From assembly GCA_019426215.1 (NCBI GenBank), contig CM033392.1, positions 36,938,980 to 37,002,979 on the forward strand: 64,000 bases of DNA. The letters run 5' to 3'. The stretch's first letter is position 1, and the number at the start of each line of letters is the position of its first letter. The stretch comes from Buddleja alternifolia (taxonomy: Eukaryota; Streptophyta; Magnoliopsida; Lamiales; Scrophulariaceae). Position numbers and translations under genes: made by a program. Below are positions 11,273 through 20,219 of this stretch, in pieces. The notes beneath the pieces are model-generated. The model searched no databases, was not told the origin of the DNA, and saw only the letters and a list, made by a program, of their open reading frames with translations.

Positions 11273-12225
11273 TTTCGAATTTTCGGCGGCGGAGCGGAAT
11301 TAAACAACAACCCCAAAAACACACCACCGAATCCAACAATGGCTCACTGAAAGGAAGCTGTAATCGCAGCACAACAATCTCAAAACAAAATGATCAGCTA
11401 ACCCACAACTATCTACCGATCCAAAATTCACCCACAAACCCAAATCCACCAACAAGTAGCAACAAATTCGGCCACAAATCACGAATACGAGAACCAAAAT
11501 ATATCCCCACACGGCTTCAATATTCAAAAATGAGAAAAGGGTCCAAGCTATTCACTCATCTTATTGTCAAAATTGCATAGACCCGCTGCAACCCGAGACC
11601 CAAAATGCGAGGTGAGAGCCTGTAGGCGGCGAACCGACGACGATGAGCAACGGTGAGAGTCTGGCAGCTGCGATGGTGGATTTCAGGAGGAGATGGGGTG
11701 GGCTTGGTGGAACAGAGTGGAGAGAGGGAGAGATGATGTTTGTTTTGACCAAACTTTTACTGAAATGTAAAATAAATACCTGGTCAGCGCCTAGGCGAGC
11801 ACATGATGGCGCCCAGGCACCGTAATGCGAAGCAATCATTGGCCTTTGGAATTTAGTCAACGCCCGGGGCGTGGGGCAGATGACGTTTGGGCGTGATTCA
11901 AATGGTGCCCCGGCGTGGAAGTGGTGGCGCTCAGGCACCATGATGCGAATTGAAATAGACTTCTGGGCTTCCGCGGCGCCTAAGCGTAGGATTTTGGCGC
12001 CGGGGCGTGTTGTGTGTCGGCACCCAGGCGTGAGTTTAATGGCACCTGGGCGTGGTTCTACGTACCGAAATACCCATTGAAGGTGATCGGCGCCAAGGTG
12101 CGATATATGCGGCGCCCAAGCGTGAGTTTGAATGTGTTGAAATTTTAGTCCGTTTCCTACAAAAATAAAGAAAGAAAACAATTAACACAAACTAATAAAG
12201 ATTAATCATAAGAAAACAAAGCAAA
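11273..12225 (-). other. Spacer between pol and post-pol ORF
   Basis: A noncoding stretch between the end of the integrase frame and the post-pol ORF. Its middle (11780-12125) is packed with GGCGCC-type motifs and listed separately. A 204-codon minus frame over it is a by-product of this GC-rich repeat. Confidence 0.5.
11780..12125. repeat. Dispersed GGCGCC/TGGGCG motif cluster
   Basis: At least ten variants of (T)GGCGCC(T/C)(A/G)GGCG occur in 350 bp, for example at about 11786, 11809, 11861, 11889, 11922, 11975, 11997, 12020, 12042 and 12110. The motif and spacing (about 20-45 bp) match the cluster in the LTR U3 region of the same element. Function is unknown. Confidence 0.7.
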
Positions 12226-13494
12226 CTAATCTAAAAACACGAAAAGACGAGAATGAAAAGAGAGCTTGGGTTGCCTCCCAAGAAGCGCTAGTTTATAGTC
12301 GGTAGCTCGACTTGAGACACAAGATCGTGGAGGATCCCCGAGGTGGATTGACACCTTGTCCCGCGGTCCATAAATCCCGACATAAGGTTTCAATCTTTGA
12401 GCATTTTTCATGAAAGTTTGTCCCTTGTCCGTTGTGAGTTCGATGGCACCGGAAGGATATACATGAGATACTAGAAATGGTCCCAACCATCTTAACTTAA
12501 GCTTCCCAGGAAAGAGTCGAAGGCGAGAGTTGTATAGGAGAACCCTCTCGCCCACGTGAAACTCCCTGGAAAGAATGTGCCTGTCATGCCACGTTTTTGT
12601 TCGTTCCTTGTAAAGTTTGGCATTCTCATAAGCTTGATGGCACCATTCCTCGAGCTCATGCAATTGGGGCAATCGATTTGTACCTACAAGTGTAGAGTCA
12701 AAATTTAGAAATTTAATAGCCCAAAAGGCACGATGCTCAAGCTCAACCGGTGGGTGACATGCTTTTCCAAAAATGAGGCGATACGGGGACATGCCAATTG
12801 GGGTTTTAAACGCGGTCCTATAAGCCCATAAGGCGTCATCTAGCTTAAGAGACCAATCCTTCCTAGATGCATTGACCGTTTTTTCAAGAATGCGTTTAAT
12901 CTCTCTATTAGACACCTCCACTTGCCCACTCATTTGAGGGTGGTAGGGAGTTAAAATTTTATACCTTACCCCATACTTGTTCAATAACTGTTCGAATTGC
13001 TTGTTGCAAATATGGGTGCCCCTGTCACTAACGATAGCTCAGGGGTTCCAAAACGAGTGAAAATTCTTTTCCTTAAAAATCGAGTAACCACCAGAGCATC
13101 GTTAGTGGGCAAAGCATCGGCTTCACCCATTTTGAGATGCAGGCAACCGCAACAAGAATATACTTATTGGAACAAGAACTAGGAAAAGGTCCCATGAAAT
13201 CAATACCCCAAACATTAAATAATTCACACTCAAGCATGCTATTCAAGGGCATTTCATGTCTTTTAGAGATGTTACCCGTGCGTTGGCACCTATCACAAGA
13301 TCGGACATATAAAAATGCATCTTTAGAGAGTGTGGGCCAAAAGAAACCTGATTGAAGCACCTTAGCTACTGTTTTAGAAGGCCCAAAATGGCAACCTACC
13401 GACATGTCATGGCAATGAGCTAAAACCGATGCTATCTCCTCCTTGAGAACACATCTTCGAATGAGGCCATCTGCACAAATCTTAAATAGATATT
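12226..13494 (-). pseudogene. Integrase of element G (core and C-terminal part)
   Basis: The 252-codon frame 12984-12226 holds '[19 protein letters not shown]', carrying the end of the catalytic core with the conserved Glu, then '[22 protein letters not shown]' split over the usual spacing and a C-terminal '[15 protein letters not shown]' segment. Upstream, 13405-13073 holds the HHCC finger end 'SCDRCQ' and 'VWGIDFMGPFP' with the first catalytic Asp. The two frames are out of register and the middle catalytic Asp region is damaged. Integrase joins the DNA copy to host DNA in the nucleus. Length and order fit Athila-type integrases. Confidence 0.85.
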
Positions 13495-13720
13495 GTCATG
13501 ACCCAAAACTTCACTATCCAGATATGGTCTAAATATATCATTCATCAATTCCATGAACACAACAGGTGCATTAGTCAGACCGAAAGGCATCACTAAAAAT
13601 TCATAATGTCCATACCTGGTTCGAAAAGCTGTCTTTGGAATATCAGCCTCTGCAATTACCCCAAAATTTTGATGTAAACCGAAGATCACGATTCGAATCA
13701 ATAGATAATGGTACACCATG
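13495..13720 (-). other. Scrambled patch of foreign gypsy pol
   Basis: Inserted within the N-terminal part of the integrase (between 'WDEPY' and 'YLFKICADG' text). On the minus strand it first encodes an integrase-like piece ('[11 protein letters not shown]' then 'RFTSKFW') and directly after it an RT-like piece ('[18 protein letters not shown]', '[12 protein letters not shown]'). Both have the style of chromovirus-type gypsy pol, not of Athila. In a normal pol, integrase follows RT, so the order is reversed. Edges are estimated to about 10 bp. Confidence 0.65.
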
Positions 13721-14372
13721 TATATGGTTCATCCCACAAATATTGCTTCACATCAAATAAGAATTTCTTCTTCTGATGGAAAGTAAAATACGGGGGAAGA
13801 ACTCCCTTGACAAGATAATTAGCAAAATTTGCTTACCAAGGAGTTGGGTCATCACATATAGCAAAAAAGTGTTCATTGGGAAACTCTTCTCTAATTGGAG
13901 CATCAGGCAAGTGTTCGGGACTAGGGGCCTCTATCCTAGACAAATGATCGACGACTACATTCTCTACTCCTTTCTTATCTTTGATTTTGAGGTCAAATTC
14001 TTGAAGTAGTATAATCCACATAAGGAGTCTAGGTTTAGCATCCTTTTTGGCAAGCAAGTACTTTAGTGCGGAGTGATCGGTGTACACAATTACTTTATTC
14101 TAAACGAGATAGGCATGGAATTTATCAAACGCAAATACTATAGCTAGTAACTCTTTTTCCGTGGTTGTATAATTCAGTTGTGCATCATTTAGAGTCTTAC
14201 TAGCATAATAGATGGTTCGAAATACCTTTTCCTTTTGTTGGCCAAGTACCGCACCAACTGCGGTGTCACTTGCATCACACATCAACTCAAAGGGAAAGCT
14301 CCAATCGGGAGGTGCCATGATGGGGGCGGATATCAACCGCTCCTTCAAAGTGAGGAATGTCTGCATACAAGT
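13721..14372 (-). pseudogene. RNase H and connection to integrase, element G
   Basis: The minus frame 14510-14100 contains 'FELMCDASDTAVGAVLGQ' and 'NYTTTEKELLAIVFAFDK', the first two acidic motifs of gypsy RNase H. The next frame 14087-13833 contains '[12 protein letters not shown]' and '[20 protein letters not shown]', the usual RNase H end. After it come 'NYLVKGVLPP' and the start of the integrase N-terminal extension. The TRIM separates this part from the RT. RNase H removes the RNA strand during reverse transcription. Confidence 0.85.
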
Positions 14373-14569
14373 TGTAATGATCCCACATCGGGAAAAAGAG
14401 GAAAATGAAATAAAGTAATTGTATGCAGTCTGGCAGTAATTGAATCCCAGGGTTCTCTTTCCCTGGGATTCAAGTGTAACAATGGATATCCATTTTGGGT
14501 CGTGGTTCAAATGCCCAACTCAAGGTTACGCTCTCTGGTCCAACAGGCTCGTGAGCCCGGGGCGTGACA
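14373..14569 (+). repeat. 5' LTR of the TRIM
   Basis: 197 bp; about 48 bp longer than the 3' LTR. The extra material near 14414-14460 includes an inverted copy of LTR text, giving an 11-bp stem GAATCCCAGGG/CCCTGGGATTC, and 'TTGTATGCAG', an inverted copy of the flanking target (CTGCATACAA at 14361-14370). Confidence 0.85.
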
Positions 14570-14786
14570 AATGGTATCAGAGCCGCTCGTCAGCCGAAAT
14601 TGGGAGTTCGGTGCTACAACGTGAAATCTCGGTATCCGCTATGAAGTAGCCCGAGGTTCTCGGATGCGCTATGAAGAATAGTCCAAGGAAAATTCGGTGG
14701 TATCCTAGAGAGTCCCGACGGCTGACGACGAATCTTAGACTGAGTCACGTCGCGACGAGGACGTCACTCCTCGAAGGGGGGGTGAT

Positions 14787-14935
14787 TGTAATGATCCCAC
14801 ATCGGGAAAAAGAGGAAAATGAAATAATTTATAAAGAGAACCCTAGGATTCAAGTGTAACAGTGGATATCCATTTTGGGTCCTGGTTCAAATGCCCAACT
14901 CAAGGTTAACGGACTCGTGAGCCCAGGGCGTGACA
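14787..14935 (+). repeat. 3' LTR of the TRIM
   Basis: 149 bp, TGTAATG...GTGACA. It appears to represent the unaltered LTR length because it lacks the extra inverted segment. Confidence 0.88.
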
Positions 14936-16162
14936 CAAGTAGAGTCGAAATCAAACGGTGCATCTATAACAAGCAAGTTAGACAATGGTTTAGCAATTTT
15001 AGAAAAGTTCTAAACCGCCTATAGAAACCGGCATACCCAAGGAAACTTCTAACGACTTTGACCGATGTAGGAGGGGGAAGCTTCTCAATGACCTCAATCT
15101 TGGCTTGGTCAACTTCAATCCCTCTATGAGAGACTTTGTGACCAAGCACAATCCCTTCCCGGACCATGAAATGGCACTTCTCCCAATTTAAAACAAGATT
15201 GGTTTCCTCATAGCGTTTTAAAACACGAGTCAAATTATCTAGACATGTATCAAAAGATGTTCCAAAAACAGAAAAATCGTCCATAAAAATCTTAAGGAAC
15301 TCCTCAACCATGTCATGAAAAATTGCCATCATGCACCTTTGAAAGGTGGCCGGGGCATTGTACAATCCAAATGGCATCCTTCTATAAGCAAATGTACCAT
15401 AGGACAAGTGAAAGTGGTTTTCTCTTGGTCCTCGGGGTCTATGGCAATTTGATTATAGCCGGAGTATCCATCTATAAAACAACAAAAATCGTGCCCGGCT
15501 AACCTTTCTAGCATTTGGTCAATGAAAGGGATGGGGAAATAGTCCTTACGATTGGCGTCATTTAACATGCGATAATCTATACACACTCGCCACCCGGTGA
15601 GCATACGTGTAGGAATCAATTCATCGTTTGCATTTTTAATCACAGTTATGCCCCCTTTCTTTGGAACAACATGAGTAGGATTTATCCATGCACTATCAGA
15701 GATAGGGTAGATTATACCTGCATCGAGTAACTTAATAACCTCTTTCTTGACTATCTCTTGAATTTTTGGGTTAGACCTCCTTTGTGGTTGACGTGTAGGC
15801 TTGGCGGAGTCCTCCATGAGTATTTTGTGCATGCATATAGCCGGGCTAATGCCTTTAATGTCCGCAATTGTCCACCCGAAAGCTTTTTTGTTGGCCCTCA
15901 ACACCCCCATAAGTTGTTCCTCTTGTTCCCCTGTCAAAGAAGATGAGACAATTAAGGGCAATGTTTTATTATCATTTAAGAAAACATTCAAGTGTAAAGG
16001 TAACGATTTAAGCTCAAGGGTAGGAGCCTCTTCAATGGAAGGACGAGGAGGAGCTGAAAAAGATCTTTCTAACTTTTCAACCCTCATGACACGATAAGGA
16101 GGGGGCTGCTCTAAGCTAAGCACGGTTGCCACGTGCCCCTCACTTGCAGAATCAACATCCAT
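14936..16162 (-). pseudogene. Reverse transcriptase of element G
   Basis: The frame 16162-15329 runs from the protease linker through the RT fingers ('LLDAGIIYPISDSAW', 'VVPKKGGITVI', 'GWRVCIDYRMLN', 'DYFPIPFIDQML') to 'FIDGYSGYNQIAI', which has the first catalytic Asp. A frameshift near 15400 moves to frame 15407-14964 with 'MPFGLYNAPATFQRCM' and 'KIFMDDFSVFG', whose paired Asp residues complete the active site, then the connection 'RSFLGYAGFYRRF'. All polymerase motifs are present, so the frameshift, not loss of the active site, is what breaks it. It copies element RNA to DNA in cytoplasmic particles. Confidence 0.9.
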
Positions 16163-17018
16163 GGATTGCTAAAGGCACGTCTCGAGTGGGTCGTCTACCA
16201 TGTGTGCCTGAAAAGTCTCACTAATCAAAGAGTCAAAGGTATCAACACGTAAAGAAGAGAATCAAGTGGATGCTTGAGAACTTTATAAACATCAAACATG
16301 ACCTTTTCATCTCCCACATTTAAGGTTAACTTACCATTGGCAATGTCAATTACCGCCTTACCGGTGGCTAGGAATGGTCTTCCTAGGATCAAGGGCACCT
16401 CAACATCTTCCTCCATATCTAGGACCACAAAGTCGATCGGAAAATAGAATTTGTCGACTTGGACAATAACATCTTCTATTATCCACTTCAGCCTCTTGAT
16501 TGATCTATCGGCAAGTTGGAGGCTCATTGATGTCGGCTTGGGATTGCCTAGGCCTAACTTCTTAAAAAGAGAATACGGGAGGAGATTTATACTAGCGTCT
16601 GAGTCACATAGAGCCTTCTTGAAGGATAAGGGCCCAATGGTGCATGGAATTGTAAGACTCTCGGGATCTCGAAGCTTTGTTGGCAATTTGTTAAGTAAGA
16701 CGGCGGAGCATTCTTCGGTAAGACAAACAATTTCATTTTCTTCCCACTTTTTCTTGTTAGATAGAACGTCTTTGAAAAACTTAATTTGGCATTTGTAGTA
16801 TGGCATCAATGAAAGGAATATTAATTCTCACCTCCCGAAGAATCGCCAAAATACGGAGGAAACTTGGATCCATCTTCCTCCTTTTCTTCTTCTGTGTATT
16901 TGGGAAGGGAAGACGGATCTCAATGGGAGGTGGAGGCGTTGGAATCGAAGGACTAAGGCCGGAAGAAACAGAAGGTGGCGCTTGGGCGCGGCATTATCGA
17001 CGCCTCGGCTCCGTCAAG
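16163..17018 (-). pseudogene. Aspartic protease region of element G
   Basis: The frame 16809-16225 contains 'CDSDASINLLPYSLFKKLG' with the retropepsin active site as Asp-Ser-Asp instead of the usual Asp-Ser-Gly, then 'VPLILGRPFLATGKAVID', the second conserved block. Element H has the normal 'CDSGASINLL' at the same place. The upstream linker includes 'FFKDVLSNKKKWEE'. The protease cuts the Gag-Pol polyprotein during particle maturation. The Gly-to-Asp change in the active-site loop probably inactivates it. The frame is interrupted at 17019-17023 by the solo LTR. Confidence 0.82.
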
Positions 17019-17023
17019 ATGGC

Positions 17024-18508
17024 TGACACGCAAAATTCTAGCAAGTATACTAGGTCGTGCAAAGTAATATAGTGGACTATTTAGCCCGGGGTGTATCGTC
17101 TCCACAGGGACAATTGGATTCAATGCTCATAATTACTATATTACCTATTTCTAAGCTAACTCAATTTATAAGATGATAGGTGTTTATACTATAAAAATAA
17201 CTAAAGATAACTAAAATGATTATCAAGGTAATAAATCAAATGAGAAGAGGTGGTTGGGTCATGATCCTACTATGTTCTATTCTATGTTCATGAACTCTCA
17301 ATTATCCGGATTTTTAGAATGCTCTTGTTATGGCGAAACCCCATAATGTATTTATTATTCAATCTTTTGAAATAACAAGCCTATACTAGTTAACAACTTC
17401 CTATATCTCTATAGTGAAGATTGAATTAACTAACATGCATTTAGGTTCGAAGGAATTCCTTGTTTACGAAGATCCTACATTCAATCGGGTCATCTTATCA
17501 CAAAAAGCCACACAACGCAATCGATTCTATCTCTAGTCAATTGTTACGTTATGATGTTTGATTTTCGATCTCCCTTTATCTATCTCCTCTCGGTCTCAAG
17601 ACAAAGCATTTTATCAAACACATGGTGATCAAGCATATGTAAGCATTAAGCATAAAATCAAACATGTAACAAGAATGTAATAAATCCAAAAATTAATCAT
17701 TCATTAAACACAAAATATCACAAAATATTCACGTAACCCAACCACAAAGATGCTTAGCTCATACTAACAATAACAAATGATTCAACAATTCTATAAGACA
17801 TAGTTGATAACTAATCAAAGAGAAAGAGTTGAATTACTCCCTATTACAAAGTGTGAATCCAAGCTTTGATGATGAAATTGATGATGATTAGGATGATGGG
17901 GATGAGGATGATGATCCTCTTCAAGCTTCTTTGGGTGGTGGCTGATATGTAAGGAGTCTAGGGTATGTTTTGGGCCTATTCCTCGTCCAAATGACTGATG
18001 GTCTATTTATAGGCCAAGTCTGCTGCTTTGAACGCCGCGGCGTTGATGCTTAAACGCCGCGGTGATCAACATTCTGCCTCCAAACGCCACGGCGTTGGTG
18101 ATGAACGCCGCGGCGTTCCCCTGCTGCTCCGTACAGTTTTGATAAAATATGCATAACTTTCTCTACCGATGTCGGATTGAGGTGATTCAAATTGCTACGT
18201 GAAGCTAAGACAACGGTCTATAATAGTGAAGAAGAAACCTTAGTCTGATTCGGCGGGAAAATGGACGAAAATCGCGTTTCTATATGAGCATTATGTAAAA
18301 TCTTTCGTCAACTATCTCATTTTGTTTCTTTCTTCAATTTGAAGCTCAATTTGGATCTGCTTTCTCGTCTGTCATGCGTAAATCAACTTGTATTCTACAA
18401 AACAAAATCTATACCAATCAAAGCATTATGAGGGATAAAAAGTGATCAAAGTAATGATCAAATCATACTACAATGGGGCATAAAATACTGTAAAATATGG
18501 ACTTATCA
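17024..18508 (-). mobile_element. Solo LTR, Athila-related, inside gag-pol of G
   Basis: A 1,485-bp sequence TGACACGC...CTTATCA with a perfect TSD ATGGC (17019-17023 and 18509-18513) and no internal region, the footprint left by recombination between two LTRs. On the minus strand it has a GC-palindrome array (18029-18118) and then a TATA box (CTATAAAT at 18004-18011). It carries the conserved TGCTTGATCACCATGTG box (about 17620-17638). It is related to the LTR at the right end of the window (from 62743). Confidence 0.92.
18027..18120 (-). promoter_or_regulatory. AACGCCGCGGCGTT palindrome array before the LTR TATA box
   Basis: Four copies or near-copies of the 14-bp palindrome AACGCCGCGGCGTT, two of them perfect, occur in 95 bp. 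They lie immediately upstream of the TATA box of this minus-strand LTR. The LTR at 62743 onward has the same arrangement. Confidence 0.7.
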
Positions 18509-18513
18509 ATGGC

Positions 18514-18680
18514 GCTTGGGGACGGGTCTGCGAACCGATTCTTCCTGCTGTGTGATGTCTGGCGCCTGGGCGCCGTCTGAGCCATGCCTAGGCGTGGATG
18601 TGCATATCAAATTGTCAGTGCGGAGTGTCACTGACACCTGGGCGTGAGGAACTTCGCGCTCGGGTGCCGTCGTGCAAAGA
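18514..18680. repeat. GGCGCC/TGGGCG cluster at the gag-protease junction
   Basis: Variants at about 18549, 18577, 18630 and 18653 on this side, and near 16977 and 17000 on the other side of the solo LTR, form one cluster once the solo LTR is removed. They are read in frame as Gly-Ala-Gln-Ala-Pro-like residues. The same motif is in the LTR and the post-pol spacer, and element H has it at 43730-43800. Confidence 0.6.
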
Positions 18681-20065
18681 GGATCACTTTCAACAAGTTT
18701 CCCACTTCTCAAAGCAATGGCATGGCATTGTTCTTTTGGGTTCTTTTTCGTGTCACTTGGTAGAGTCCCCGGTGCTCTCCCACTTACTGTGGAGGATATT
18801 TGACCCATTTGTGTCCTCATATTCTTCATCTCCATGAACATATCCTTCATCATATTGCGGAGTTCATTGATCGACGTATCCGATTTCCTTATATGATCAT
18901 CAAGTCGCTCGTTGATTGTGAGAGGTCGTACTTGCCCTTGCCCTTGTGCATTGAAATTTCCTTGCCTCGGAGGTGGGTTGTTGAAAGGAGGCCTCGGTTG
19001 TTGGTTGTTGAAAGGAGGCCTCGGAGGTTGGTAAATGCTCGGTTGTGCGTTTTGTGCGGGGTTTGGTCTCCTTGGGAAGTTTTTGGGTGCATGAAAGTTC
19101 AACTGGTGTCAATTATGATTCCCAACAAAATTTACATCTACAACCTCCAGTTCCGGGGCAACCACTTCGTCTAATTCTTGCACACAAGCAACCCGTCGAT
19201 TTGGTGGAGGAAGCTCATCATCATCTTCGGGGTAAAGTTTATCCTCCCTAGCCATTTGCTAAAAATTAATCCACACGGTCCTACTATCAAGGCCCAAAAG
19301 GTCACCACCGGCTCCTGCATTGAGTCAGTGCCGAATCCGAGATCAGACTCCATTATAGAAATGTTGCACTTGCTCGTCTCGGGTATAATTGTGATCGGGG
19401 CACTGCCGTAGCATAACCTTGCACCTTGCCCATGCGGATGCTAAAGACTCGTTCTTTGTTTGTTTGAACTCTTTGATCTCACTTCTAAGCTCGTTGATTT
19501 TTGATGGAGGGAAGAATTTGTTGAGAAACTCATGTAGTAGATCATCCCATGTTCTGATTGATTGTGGGGGCAATGACTTATACCAAAGAGTTGCCTCATC
19601 CTCCAAAGAGAAATGAAATAGTCGGAGGCGGATGGCATCAAGATCCTGTGGGTTGAATTGCATAGTAGAGATCACATTCTCAAAGTGATCTAAGTGGTCA
19701 TGAGGTGAGTCTCTCGAGTCGCCATAAAACGGCTCCGCTTGAACCATCCCGAACATATGAGAGGGAATGTGAAAATGTGGAGTAGCAAAGTCCAGGAAGA
19801 TAACGGGTCCCGGTGTAGTGTGTACCCGGGGTGGTTGATTACCACGAACCGATGGAGGAGGTGGTGGAGGTGCCGGTTGCATAGCTTGGAGTATATTTTG
19901 CAACCATTCCTTATTTTTCGGGAGATTCATATAGGGGAAGTTCCCATTCGGATTAGGATTGAAATTGTGGATCATTTCTCGAGTTCGTCTACTAGCCCGA
20001 AGCACACGCTCTATCTCGGGCTTAAATCGTATAGGGGCTCGTTGGATGAGCGAGTCATGCACCAC
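18514..20065 (-). pseudogene. gag: gag of element G
   Basis: The frame 20065-19343 (ATG at 20065) holds the retrotransposon Gag domain: 'DHLDHFENV', 'LFHFSLEDEATLWYKSLP', 'FLNKFFPPSK' and 'SLASAWARCKVMLRQCP'. A frameshifted segment follows (19353-19171), then 19102-18506 with Pro/Asn-rich repeats ('PRPPFNNQQPRPPFNN'), a predicted helical piece 'NELRNMMKDMFMEMKNM' and 'CHAIALRSGK', a typical Athila Gag end. Gag forms the cytoplasmic particle. Several frameshifts break it. The terminal part also contains the GGCGCC motif cluster (18525-18675). Confidence 0.88.
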
Positions 20066-20195
20066 AAGTCAACCTTTCAATTAAGCACAAGAAACTAAAT
20101 TAGACTAATACTTAAATAAAGGGAAAGCAAGAAATAAACGAAAAACTAAGAATTATGAAAACGTAAACAAAAATCAAAAACTAAAACTAAACAAG

Positions 20196-20213
20196 TCGCC
20201 GGCAACGGCGCCA
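20196..20213 (-). other. Primer binding site of element G (tRNA-Asp type)
   Basis: The plus strand reads TCGCCGGCAACGGCGCCA, one mismatch from the 3' end of plant tRNA-Asp. It lies six bases from the 5' LTR edge at 20220. Confidence 0.85.
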
Positions 20214-20219
20214 AAATCT

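Larger units (their letters stand above)
14373..14935 (+). mobile_element. TRIM element in the RT/RNase H region of G
   Basis: A 563-bp miniature LTR retrotransposon. LTRs 14373-14569 and 14787-14935 both start TGTAATGATCCCACATCGGG and end GCGTGACA. The primer site TGGTATCAGAGCC (tRNA-Met) is at 14572-14584, and a polypurine tract AAGGGGGGGTGAT (14774-14786) directly precedes the 3' LTR. The TSD is a perfect CAAGT (14368-14372 and 14936-14940). The 218-bp interior has no coding capacity, so it depended on enzymes supplied in trans. No 5S rRNA-like segment was seen, so it is not obviously a Cassandra element. Confidence 0.93.

Noticed and set aside
11567..12181. A 204-codon minus-strand ORF
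   Set aside because: It covers the GGCGCC motif cluster. The translation is a repeat of Gly-Ala/Leu-Gly-Ala phrases from the DNA motif, with no domain, and the motif also occurs in noncoding LTR.
14373..14935. A Cassandra-type TRIM with 5S rRNA in its LTR
   Set aside because: I could not find 5S rRNA promoter boxes in the LTR.
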